From contig NC_069125.1 in assembly GCF_026914265.1 (NCBI RefSeq), positions 4,599,056 to 4,663,055 on the forward strand: a stretch of DNA of 64,000 bases, given 5' to 3'. The DNA is from Mya arenaria (Eukaryota; Mollusca; Bivalvia; Myida; Myidae). Both the position numbers and the translations under genes were made by a program. The notes beneath the pieces were generated by a model. That model was not told the DNA's origin. It searched no databases and was given only the letters and a program-made list of their open reading frames with translations. Shown one piece after another: positions 22,000 to 34,200 of the stretch. Within the stretch, counting starts at the first letter, position 1; each line of letters begins with the position of its first letter.

Positions 22000-22860
22000 G
22001 TTAACATAAACTAAGCACTGAATCTTCATTTACCTCAAATTTCGTACACGTAATTAAAAACACTCAAAGTTACGCATCGAGTAAAATTCCACTCCGTTTA
22101 ATTCGTGAACTGGTTAAGCATGCCAAAGTTCTGAGCAATTTGCTTTAAAGTTACTTCAAAGTGAAACAATGTACAGCTAATTAACTGACAACTTCAAATT
22201 CCCATCCGAACATATTGATACAATCTTCGTTATCTTTCTCAAGGGCTTTATTTTATTAACCCTTCGTTCGCCTCGGATAGCATTGCCTGCGGTCAATATT
22301 GAGTCCCGTGTCTTACAAAACAGCTGTAGCTTGTATATGATTCATAAATTCATAATTGCCGATGTTTCCTGATTCCGGAATACCATTTGTTTGAATTGTT
22401 ATTTCACTAGTTTGTGGACCAACGTGTTAAAATTGGTCTGTGTACAACCATCACTATTAGTTATCGGTTAATTCGTTTCGACGAGTGTGTAGTCTACATA
22501 TGTTGTGTGTGTGTGTGTGGTCTGTATATTGTGTATGTAGATGTGTATGTGGTGTTCGTATGATTGTCTCTAGTTCATTGTCGTCTGCTTCCTTGCCTTG
22601 TGCCTCTAAACAGGCGGTGGGGGGGGGGGGGGGGGGGAGGAGGGAGGGGTCGACTACTTGGTTTGTCCATAAGGTTTCATTGTATTATTAATGCTACCGA
22701 AGTACCATTTCTGTAAACACATGAAATCCCTATGACACCGATCCAAATACCACAAAACAAACCAGGTGAACTTTTTACCTATATGTGTCAGCTTTGTATT
22801 TGCATGTATAAAATTATGTAGACGTGCAGTTTGTTGCCCAGGTAGATTAGCTAGAAAATG
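22000..22860. other. Region 5' of GUSB, putative promoter side
   Basis: Upstream of the GUSB start codon on the minus strand. I see no TATA box or other element I could defend. A TG-rich run (22503-22520) and a G-run of about 19 (22619-22637) are the only simple-sequence features. Confidence 0.35.
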
Positions 22861-22861
22861 T

Positions 22862-23005
22862 GACCACGCAATCGGTGGTCTAGCGGCAAAGGCGCCCGCA
22901 TACCGTAGGCCAAGGGGTATTTCCCCACCAGGGTAACATTATCCTGGCCCTTAGAAAAGAACACCAGTACTAGTTTTTGCCCTGGAAACGGAAGTCTTAA
23001 ACTCT
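22862..23005 (+). mobile_element. tRNA-derived SINE-like copy
   Basis: CGGTGGTCTAGCGGCAAAGG resembles a tRNA 5' half with an A box (TGGTCTAGCGG). The B-box region is degenerate (GGGGTATTTCCCCACC). The body contains AAAAGAACACCAGTACTAG, related to the copy at 2415-2560, and ends in an A-rich tail with AAAAAAAAATCAAAAAAAATC. The pattern fits a SINE better than a functional tRNA. Confidence 0.65.
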
Positions 23006-23189
23006 CTCCAATCGAGCTAAAATAAAAAAAAAATCAAAAAAAATCAAAAGGAAACTTTTTTGAACATTTGTTGTGTTAAGGAACATATTTAATCTGACGT
23101 GTTCCGTAATCATACCTGACCTATATTCCATTGACACTTTCTAGCCAAATTTTTTTGGAGAGAGTAAAAAAAATTACGCAACTAGTGTT

Positions 23190-23455
23190 TATCTTAGCAT
23201 TTGACCTAGTGACCTACTTTTTGACTCGACATGACCCATAACCAAACATAACCCAGATTTCACAATGGCAAATATTCTGATCAAATTTCGTGGAGATGGT
23301 GTTAAAATTAACATACACATTTTTTGTTTCGACATGAGCTTGGCCCAGATTTCATAGAGACACACATTCGGACCATGTGTTATGAAGATAGTGTACAGCG
23401 TGTGGATGCTAGACTGTTCACAAGCATGTTGACAACGGGCGATGGACAATGACCT
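23190..23455. repeat. Interspersed repeat, GACCTAGTGACCTACTTTTTGA type
   Basis: Contains TGACCTAGTGACCTACTTTT, CATGACCCATAACC, CCCAGATTTCACAATGG and CAAATTTCGTGGAGATGG, and a second half repeating the CCCAGATTTCATAGAGACAC motif, so it has two related sub-units. I recall this kind of text as a frequent bivalve intergenic repeat; that link is from memory. Confidence 0.5.
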
Positions 23456-24031
23456 TCAATTGCGTACTACGGTAGATCCCACTCGAAGGTGGCGCGCATA
23501 TATATACACGCTGCACAAGTGGATGTAGGGCCGCTGGGGGAGGCACAATTGGTGGTCGCCCGCCTATAGTGGTCCAAGTTTACTTTATGTCAATATTGGA
23601 GGAGAAGGTAATACATTACGCTCAAAATGCACTATTTCGAACACGGAACTGTTAAAAAAATATTTTCCTCAATTAGTCAATTCCTGGATCTGCCTCTGCA
23701 TTGCAGGTTAAAACAAATATAAGCCCACAGTCCAAAGAAAAAGATATGAAAGAACGGATTTCAAACAACAAACATCAAACATTATTTTGTACACTGTATT
23801 TAATGACATCTGTACATTGTATTATCAATATGACAAAAATATGTATAGCATGACAATGTTTATGACAAAAATAAATACTGTTGAATTAAAGTTTAACAAT
23901 ATAACCAGATATTAACAAGTGAATCTTTAAAGGTACATCCTGCCAGATCATTTGTCTTCTGTTTTTTGTTTTAATAGTAGGTGTTCAGTGTTACCCAGGA
24001 CATTTTAAATACTGTTGATTAAGTGACAATT

Positions 24032-24393
24032 TTAAGTTGCAAGCTCTCACAGATTGAACGTTTTGGCAACTTTTTTTTTATTTTTTGTCTTGGAACGAGC
24101 CAATTTTTGGGAAAATGCATGGAAACCAGTTATATAAGACTGCTGACAAAAAATTAAATCACAGATTTTTATATTTAAGTTCAAAAATTGATGTTTTATG
24201 CATTTTTCTTCAACCGTTCGTAATGGTTTAAGCCATAAAACATTAATTTTCGAACGGAAATATGAAGATCTGCGATCTGATCTTTTGTAAGCAATCTTTT
24301 ATGATTGGTTTGCAGATATTTAGGCAAAAATTTGCTCTTTCCAAGACACATAAAAGTTGTAAAAACAGTATATCTGTGAGAGTGCAGCTTTAA
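24032..24393. mobile_element. TTAA MITE, GCTGCACTCTCA family, copy 4
   Basis: Starts TTAAGTTGCAAGCTCTCACA and ends GTGAGAGTGCAGCTTTAA. The interior holds long self-complementary text around CGTTCGTAATGGTTTAAGCC. Non-coding, intergenic between GUSB and cytospin. Confidence 0.85.
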
Positions 24394-25227
24394 AGGTAGC
24401 ATAAATTAGATTGAAAAACTCTGTATAATTTCGATTGTTTTCAGCATTGGATGGATGCATGCAAGTGATTTCAATGGAAAGGTATCACACGTATTATCCT
24501 TTTTCTAGATTGCCATACTTTTTTCACCTCTTAGCATTCTGGCAGACTGTACTTTCAAGTGATGAATGAAACAGAAAGCATTTAATGGGCAAAATACAAA
24601 AACTATCCGGTCTGTTTTGTCTTTCATGGGGATAATGGCAAGGCCTCATATAACTTTTAATATGAACCTTCTTTATTTTAATGTTACTCGGAACTTCGAG
24701 AACTTACCCCACAAATTAAGTACATATTCCATGAAACATCTGTATGATTATGCTGGGACTAATTAAAACACATGGGTTAAAAACGTATCAACATATATTG
24801 TCAACATATTAATCTTGAAAATGCATCAACATTTAGTATGCATATGTCGAATCAACCTCAGCCGCACAGCGTATTCCTACCCATATGATATATGTTCTAA
24901 ATATGCTGGGTTGCCGCGGATGATGTCCAATAGTCTCCGACATGTTAGTAATACATATTCTATGAATGGTAAAACTGATCTTGTAGATACTACACTGAAC
25001 ATAGAGAATTCTGTACATACTCCTTACCTACATGTATATAATAAACTAGAAAAATCAAATACAGGACATTTCCAGCCTCGTTGCTTTGCTCGATTGTACC
25101 ACAGGGGTTTCTCTCCATGTTTTTTAACCCTGTATATAATCTATTGACTGGGTTACCCCGGTATAGATTATATATAGTTTGAAAAAATTGACAGAAACAC
25201 CTGTGGATTGTACAATTTAAATAATCT

Positions 25228-25583
25228 TTAAAGCTACCCTCTCACAGATTTACCATTTTCACAACTTTTTTATTTTTTGTCTTGGAAAGGGCAAATTTTT
25301 GCCTAAATATCTGCAAACCGATGATATAAGATGGCTGACAAAAAATCAGATCGTAGATTTTCATATTTCCGTTCGAAAATTAATGTTTTATGGCTTAAAC
25401 CGTTCGTAACGGTTTAAAAAAATGCATAAAACATCAATTTTTGAACTTAAATATAAAAATCTGTGATCTGCTTTATTGTCAGCAGTCTTATATAACTGGT
25501 TTCCATGGATTTTTGCAAAAACTGGCTCGTTCCAAGACAAAAAAATTGTCAAAACATTCAATCTGTGAGAGTGCAGCTTTTAA
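25228..25583. mobile_element. TTAA MITE, GCTGCACTCTCA family, copy 5
   Basis: Starts TTAAAGCTACCCTCTCACAG and ends GTGAGAGTGCAGCTTTTAA. It contains both CCGTTCGTAACGGTTTAA (a central palindrome) and paired TTTTTGTCTTGGAAAGGGCA / GGCTCGTTCCAAGACAAAAA, so the whole element can fold into one long hairpin. It looks the best-preserved copy. Confidence 0.87.
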
Positions 25584-25589
25584 AAAATA

Positions 25590-28255
25590 TATGAATAAAC
25601 ATACATGTAACATGATGTAAGCAACTACGGTAACTGAGAAACACAAGTTTATTTACTTAACTTTTAACAGTTTTCTTTAAATTATTTTAATTTCAACAAA
25701 TCCTGTAAAGGAAAATCATACTATTCATTCTACAGATTGCACAGATCTACAGAGTGTTATTTGACGTGAATATAATTAACCAAATCTATTTGTACATGAA
25801 TGACAAAAAATCTTGTTAATACAAAATACACATGTACATGTATTCAACATGTATAGTCAATTAGTGTTATCTTATGATGTAAGCTACCGGTACATGTAAA
25901 TACTTGATAATAAGATAAGATAATACTACAATTTATAATTTGTATTGTTAATAGCTGTTAATACTTGTTGAGCTAGATTTTAGCACATAGTCACATTTTT
26001 AATACAGGCAACACTAAACCTTACTCTTAAGTGTTTCTATTTATGTTTCCATAAAACAAGTAAACTTAAGTCAAGGGGCCAGGACCAATTTGTTCACATA
26101 TTCTTGTAAATTGTGGAGGTTAATTGTTAATTTTCAATATTGGCCTATTACTGAATGGGTTAGCTCTAGAGGGTTCCAATGCCAACTCCTACACAGCAGA
26201 ACACTACAACTTGGCCAAGATTGAGATGAAATTCAGGCTGCTTATAACAATGTAACAATTTTTTATTTTTTTACAAAGTAAGGACTACTACCATGTTGAG
26301 CATTACAGTGTATACATCACATTTTTATTTATTCAAAATAAACATTCCTATTCTAACAAACAATCACAAATATACAGTTATATAATGACAGGTGAGAATT
26401 ATGACATTGACGAATGATGATTATGCAGGTTAAAGTGGACGTAATGACATTCACATTCAAGCATATTGCACATTATAAAACTCCATCATCTAAGTCAACG
26501 AATGCAATACTTTTGTTATACCATACTTAATATAGAATGCAGAAACAAGTATCCAGAAATAATGGATAAGAATAAGGGTTTTAGCCAGGATTTCAAAAGT
26601 GCTGCAAAAAGGGGCAGGTTGCTATTAAAGGATAAAAAGGGCACATTGAATGGGGCTAGTTAATGGCAGAAAATGTAAAAAAAAGTGTATTTAATTAAAG
26701 TAATATTAGGTTTCAACTGCCAGATATGTAAAGTGTGTACGTATTTTATAATCTAAATAAATGTTTTAAACAAAAATGAAATATTTGACAGTCTTGAGCA
26801 TTTAATTCTTTGCAGGCAAAAGGGTGCACATGCTGGTCTCCATGAGGGCAGAAGGGTGCCACTGAAAAGGACTGGGTGCAGCATCCCTCCCATAACCCTG
26901 CAGCTCAAACCCTAAGAATTCTAATAACAACATAACTGTAGTATAAATAGACAAAGTATCAACAATTCTACAACTTTTCTGCATTAAAATTGTTAAGAAC
27001 AGATATTACGCAATACAATGTTTTGAGCATTTTCTTTATTCTAGTAAAACACAACAGGTTTGTGTGGTAAATTTGACCACGTTCATTTTCGGGAAAATAC
27101 AAAATAAGTTGTAAACCCAAAGAAACATTCATTCCAATGCTATTCAATTCTATACAAAAAACTTTGTTACAATTACATACATGTAGTAATATGCAAAACA
27201 AATGGTTATCAAATTTAAGACAAATGATCAGAAATCTAACTCTGACATTGGATGGATATTGCCCTAATCAAAATCTACATGTATTATCCGTAAAATCAAA
27301 AATTTAATAAAATAAAAAAAAAATCTGCTTAGATATTAAAACAACAACATTTGAGAAAGCATGTGTTACTCAATGGGCCAGTTGTTCAGAACTTTTAAAG
27401 AAAAGTTGTTTATTTTCAAATCTTTTCTGCTCTGGAAGTTTAATACACTACACTTGTGATCTGCAGTGTTTCTAACAAGATTTGAAACAACTGTTTCTGC
27501 TGTAATTGTTTTTAAAAAAAATATAAACAAACAATCAACTGTTTCACGTTCAAAAGTTAACAACGATGTCTTGAATCACATTGTTTACTTTCAGAAAGTT
27601 CTGAACAATCAGCAAATTGTTCTATTAATTTGAATGGTCTATAACAAAATGCCAACATGTTAACTTAATGAAGTTATGATAACAAACAAGTGTGAGTATA
27701 ATACTGCTCCTGTTACTGTCAAATGCTTGGAATATGTGAGGTCCCATATTCCCAATATTTTCAATTTGGCCAATATCGTGAGGTGAAAAATACATAAACT
27801 TTTCTTTGAATTTGACAATATTTTTTTTTATGAAATTGACTGAAGTTAAGAAATGACTTTAGATGTTTCATGAATAAATAAGAATTTCTAAAATAATAAT
27901 TGTGAAACCTACTGTGAGTATGCAAGAAATTTCTTCGCTGAATCCAAAATACATTTTTTGTTTAAATAGATGATGCACAAGATTTGTGGAAAAAAGGACC
28001 TCACAAATTCACAAAGCCAAAATTGTAACACAAACAAATATGGGAGTTGTATAGATTTGAAGATAAGGATTGTAAGATACCACTACAGGTGGGGTACTGC
28101 TGTGGTCTTGAATACTTGGTAGATTCTATTGCAGATCAATGATTGGCTGTGCTGTAAACATGTCACATCAATACAGCTGGCTGACTTCAAAATGTCCATT
28201 CATCTCCAGACGGATAAAATGTTATACTGTCAAGGTGTTGTGCCGCAGCCAGTGT
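25590..28255. other. Intergenic, 3' side of cytospin
   Basis: AT-rich DNA 3' of the cytospin stop, expected to hold its 3' UTR on the minus strand. Several AATAAA-like strings exist in both strands, so no polyadenylation site can be chosen by eye. Apart from the repeat at 26565-26915 I see nothing. Confidence 0.4.
26565..26915 (+). repeat. Interspersed repeat family, copy 1
   Basis: Contains TTTTAGCCAGGATTTCAAAA, GGTTTCAACTGCCAGATATG, GCATTTAATTC, GGCAAAAGGGTGCACATGC and CTCCCATAACCCT. The same landmarks occur in the same order at 43360-43740. About 350-380 bp, non-coding. Confidence 0.7.
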
Positions 28256-28260
28256 TACAT

Positions 28261-31200
28261 TTATGCTGCTGGCTTGTTGTCTACTTCAAAGTGCTTGTAG
28301 ATTGCGGTGATATAGTTGAACACAGCCTGCCAGTCCGGACGCTCCATAGCTACCATGTCGTTGATGTTCTGAAATCAAATAAATGGAATATTGTTTATCC
28401 CAGGCGTAACATGAGACAAATAAAACACTGAAATGTTACCCAATACGCTTAAAACATTATTGTTCACATTTTAGCTGCCAATACAAATCAATGTGAGAGT
28501 TTGCAGAGAACAAATACTGATGTTTTTGCAAAAAATGCTGCATTTATACAGAACTGTAAAATGTAATACAATGCATGAATATTCCTTGATTTTATGTTTA
28601 AAACAAAAATATTCATGGTGAAGAAAAGTAAAAAGATTTGGTACAAAAAATAAAGTTAATTATTTTAATGAATGTCCAAAGTCCTGTTGATCATTGAAAT
28701 TTCAAAGAAATGTTCCCTAAGTAAATACTCCACTAGTTTCCCGCTCACCAAAGTTGAAGGAATGCCGACAGAGTCAGCTGCATTGAAAGACAGGGTGAAA
28801 TTCCTCCTCTGAAAACAACAAAACAATGATGAAATTAACCACATGAAAATGGAACAGTACATGAATAATAATAAGCATGAAATATCAGAAGTGAATTAGT
28901 TGATTAGTTTTATTCTTATTCCATACCCTGAAAGAACCAATTACTAATTAATTGATTGCACAGCCTCTGGAATCTAACCAAACGTTTTAGAGGAGAAAAG
29001 TGAATGCTAATCTGACAGCCAGGTTGAAGTATCGGGTAATAAGTATGACATTCCTCGTACACTTATTCAACAGTAGATAGTATTTCTAACTCTACAAATG
29101 TTATCTTCCAAGTTAATGTCCACAGTGTGTATTTCTAACCTGTCACTTATGACAAACAGTGTTAAAATAACGAACAGTTTTAAAATGGTGAATCAATAGT
29201 AAAGTTATCTTTGCTTAAAGTCTTCATTTGAAGCAAATTATTGCCTTCTGACTTTGCATTTATGATGCAATTTATCAGCAGGTATACATACAATTGCAAA
29301 CTGTTAGTTCCAGTTACAGTCTTATATCCGGCAATGTGTTATTAAACACAACAACCTTGGTTCAAGACTTAATGGAGCATCTCTACCAAGCCAGGTAACT
29401 CTACACACCTTGTCATCGGAGTTGAGTTCCCCGTAGGGTATTTTATCTGGCAGGTAAGTGTGAATCAAGGCACAGAAGGCTAGGCCGTCGTTCCAACTAC
29501 TGCTGAAGTTTGTGATGTCCACATTCTGCAAGGGAGAGTAAAACAGCTCATAAATATTGTAAACAGTCCTCTTATCTTTCTTGCATGAAATGGTGAATTG
29601 TCGAAAAAATGTTAATTTGACTTTATAACACTTGTCAAACATATCTTGTAGATTAATGTTTTGTTGTTTATTGGCAGTTATAGAGGATTTAAATAGTAAC
29701 TTTGCAAACAAAAACCCCTAAGACAACACATACTAACACTTATCTCTATCAAAACAATACTACATGAAATGTCACTACCACAGTAAGCCCGGCCTAGCTA
29801 AAAGGTCAATATATTTACAGTCAAAACCTGCTATTTAGAAGTTGTTGGGCCTTCGGGAAATACTTTGAGATAACGAACATTCAGTATAACCGAATCACAA
29901 CACAAGTCTAACTAAACCAAACACATTCGAGTTCGACCAAACAAGAACATTGAGATGACCAAGCTTAACCCATCGAGTTTTGACTGTAAGCCATTTGGTC
30001 ATTTAAAACCACTATTCATAATCATTCTGGTAATCTTTCCTCTCAGTCTGCCATGATATGCAATCAAAACAGACATTGCTTGTCAACGTTACCATCCCTT
30101 AAATGCAAACCCCACAGCCATTACCAGCCTGTACATACACTGTAGGTGATTGTCTTCTGTTGGCACCACTTGAGCAGTGCGTTACGACGAGATCCCTTGA
30201 ACGCCTTCGCCAGACGAGACAGTGGGTCCTGTTTCGGCCCCTCTTTGCGGTCATCAACACTGTGAAAATAAATTTTGTCAATTATTCATCAAGTCATCAT
30301 AATTTGATTTTTGGATGATCAAGCCTGAAATCTTTTACAATTGCTTAACAAACAAATTCTTGAACAAGCCATGCTATATAAAATTAGGAACTTGAGCAAA
30401 TCCTGAAGACATTTTTATGATTTCACCAGTGTAGGGCTTGCAGGCTTGTGTTAATTTCCACCTCTGTTTATCTCTCAATTTTTTTTTCTGTCACACTTTT
30501 TTATTATAACTTCAAGCATTATTATAAGCTAACAGAAATTTATTGGTCATTTTTGTTTTCTTTCAATTTTTATAATAACCCAAAAGGTCCTTTGCCTGTT
30601 TTTCCTTTAAAGCTGAAAAATATTTTACAATAAATCTAATTAAAACATTCTTCAAATGGGTAATTTTAAACTACTTACCTAACACCACTGCTTCTTCTGG
30701 ATGGTGTCCTTGTGGACAGGATAGATGTTAAAGAAGTGGGAGTGTCATTTCTAGAAATGGGCGGGGCAGATTTGGGCGACTCCCCCGGTGAGTTGGGTGG
30801 ATCATACGGGACTCCGCCCATGGAGTGTCTCTGGAGTGGAGATGGGCGGTCACCTGGGTGTCGGAGTACGCAGCGGAGAGGAGTTCCGCCATCTGGAGAC
30901 AAAAGTCCTGGCTCTCCAACAGGAGAGGACGGGGATTTCATAATCTCATGTAAATCATGGATACCTACTAAAGACGATTCAGGGTCTGAGTTTCTACGTG
31001 AACTGCATGAACTAGAATGTATAGATGAGCGACCACTTTTCACTTGCTCTTCAATCGAGCGGATAAGATTTTTCACAGATAATGCTTGATTCTTATCACT
31101 GACAGTTTTTCTACTACCATCTCGTAAAAAGTTCAACTCCTTATCCACTGTGCTCATCACTTTACCTTTTATCTCAGCTGGTGTCATTATCTGAGTCTTT

Positions 31201-34200
31201 TGGACAGCACCAGCCCTTTCTTGAATCTTATAGCCATCAATTTCACCTTTTAACTTTTCAACATCTTTTTCTAAGCTTTTACACTTTTCCTTCAACGAAT
31301 CATTGTCAGACTTCATTTTCTCAACATCAGTCTGTGTTTCAGACCTGAACTCATTTGCTATCACCACAGCCACTTGTAGGTCTTTCTGAAATTGTTTCCA
31401 TTCATCGACCTCTTGCTCATGTTTAATCTTAGCATCTTGCAAGTCTTCCTCGGCTACTTCTTTTAATTGTCTCATTACACTAACTTCCCCTTGCAATTCT
31501 TGGATCTTTGCCGTATAGTCTTTCCGTTCCTCAAAGTATTTATCACTATCCTGTTCCAACTGGTCAATGTGTTCTCTTAAATGTTCCAACTCCTGTTGAA
31601 AGTCATACCTATCTTTCTTTTCCATTTCAAGTCTGTATTCCATATCATTTATCTGGGACTTTGCGTTGTTTCTATAGACTCTCACTTCTTCCTCTTTAGT
31701 CAATAACTGGTCTTTTACCTTCATCACTTCATTCTGACTATGAGCAAGCGCATCTTGAACATCAGCTAACCTTTCTTCCAGCTTATCCTTCTCTTGTCTA
31801 GTACTATGCAAATGCTCTTCTAGATCACTCTGATCATTTGCCTTACTTAATGCTTCCAACTCCTGCACTTTGGTTTTCTCATTTTCTAACAAGGTTTTAA
31901 AATGTGTAACCTCAATCTGTTCATTAGCAAGAGATTCTTTAAGCTCCATCACCTGCTTCTCAAAATTAGCTTTTTCAGACCTCAAGTCTGTCAACTTATC
32001 TTCCAGCATTTGATTTTTATCTTTTTCCGCTTCCATAAAACACAGATAGTGCTTGGATTCACTCTGTGCAGCTCTTAACTTCCTCAAGAACTCCTCCCTC
32101 TCATCCTGAGCACCTTTTAACAATTCCAGCAAGTGTTCATCTCTGTCAGACTTATTAGGAAGATCACCACTAATCAACAAACACTTCAACTGCTCAATCT
32201 GGGTCCTACAATGTTCCAATTTAGCTGTCTGAGTACACAGGGATTCCAACAAGACTGTTCTCTCATCAGCTAGTCTCTCATTCTCTTCGGTGAGCTCATT
32301 AACGGAATCTTGCAGATCGCCTAACTCCTGTAGCGTAGCCTGAAGCTCTTCAGTCGTACTGTAATGGTTTTCCTCCATGTGGAGAATTCTCTCAGTAAGG
32401 TTAGCCACCGAGATGTCACTCAGAGCGTCGCTACTCTTGCTTCGGCTGTCCCATTTCCCGTGCAGGGAACCAAGTATTGAGTTGCTATCGTTGGTTCCAT
32501 GATATTCGGTGAAGGACATACCTGGCTCGGACATTGTGATTGAGGCGGACCTTTTCATGCCTGAAATTAAAATAAAGGCATTAATTTGGCTAAAGAAAAT
32601 ACAATCTTTCATACCGATAAATCTTACAAAAAGTTGTATAAAATACATATGAATTCTGGTACTATGATCATTAGTGACAATTATCAAGCTAGAAATGCTA
32701 AGTAAAAGGAAAGATGAGTGAAAAGTTCTCTAAATAATAATTATTAACTTTGCTCCAAACAGTTTTGAATATAATTGTAGCTTTCTAAATGTATGTATTA
32801 CCGTAAAATTCGACCCAATAAGTTCATCATTTTAGTGTTATCCAATATGATTCAAAAAGATGAACAGTGGATCATAATGGCTTAAATTGAAACTGTCAAA
32901 TAGACAAGTTTGACAAAAACCTTTCATTAATTAAGTACTGATAAATATATACTGGTATATAAGCATACATATATTTATATATAGAGAGAGATATACTCTT
33001 AATTGTGGTATCTTTTCGTGATAAATGTATATAACCTTCCAAAGTAAACTTATCAATGACTACAAATTTCATTGATATCCTTTAAGTTAATATATCTTTG
33101 CAATGATAGTGATGAATTATGGATAACAATTATACGAAATAAACACAAAAATAATTTCAGACCACTGTCAAAATACTGACATACTGAAAGAAATGTTGAG
33201 AATCACTTTGATAGATTGGCGAATAGAACTAATTGTGCAAGTGTAAGCCATAATCACAACAAAATCATTATTGTCTTCCCCATGGCAATAAATGCATACC
33301 ACAGAGAGAAAACAACAAAGTTTTCAATGGCAAAAAAATATAGAATAATCACATGGATTTTTTTTTCCATCACACCTACAAAAAATCCAAGGCCTAAAAA
33401 ATAATATATCTGTGTTCATGCCAAAGATCTTGAAATGATAGGTACATTACATAGCCTTCAAGAGTACTAGGGAGTACTAGAGACTGCAGTACATTACATA
33501 GCCTTCAAGAGTACTAGGGAGTACTAGAGACTGCAGTACATTACATAGCCTTCAAGAGTACTAGGGAGTACTAGAGACTGCAGTACATTACATAGCCTTC
33601 AAGAGTACTAGGGAGTACTAGAGACTGCAGTACATTACATAGCCTTCAAGAGTACTAGGGAGTACTAGAGACTGCAGTACATTACATAGCCTTCAAGAGT
33701 ACTAGGGAGTACTAGAGACTGCAGTACATTACATAGCCTTCAAGAGTACTAGGGAGTACTAGAGACTGCAGTACATTACATAGCCTTCAAGAGTACTAGG
33801 GAGAACTAGAGACTGCAGTACATAACATAGCCTTCAAGAGTACTAGGGAGTACTAGAGACTGCAGTACATTACATAGCCTTCAAGAGTACTAGGGAGTAC
33901 TAGAGACTGCAGTACATTACATAGCCTTCAAGAGTACTAGGGAGTACTAGAGACTGCAGTACATTACATAGCCTTCAAGAGTACTAGGGAGTACTAGAGA
34001 CTGCAGTACATTACATAGCCTTCAAGAGTACTAGGGAGTACTAGAGACTGCAGTACATAACATAGCCTTCAAGAGTACTAGGGAGTACTAGAGACTGCAG
34101 TACATTACATAGCCTTCAAGAGTACTAGGGAGTACTAGAGACTGCAGTACATTACATAGCCTTCAAGAGTACTAGGGAGTACTAGAGACTGCAGTACATT

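Noticed and set aside
22862-22935. A functional tRNA gene
   Set aside because: The A box is good but the B box is degenerate and there is no clover-leaf; the following body and A-rich tail fit a SINE.
30712-31089. Plus-strand open frame of 125 codons
   Set aside because: Antisense shadow of cytospin exon 2.
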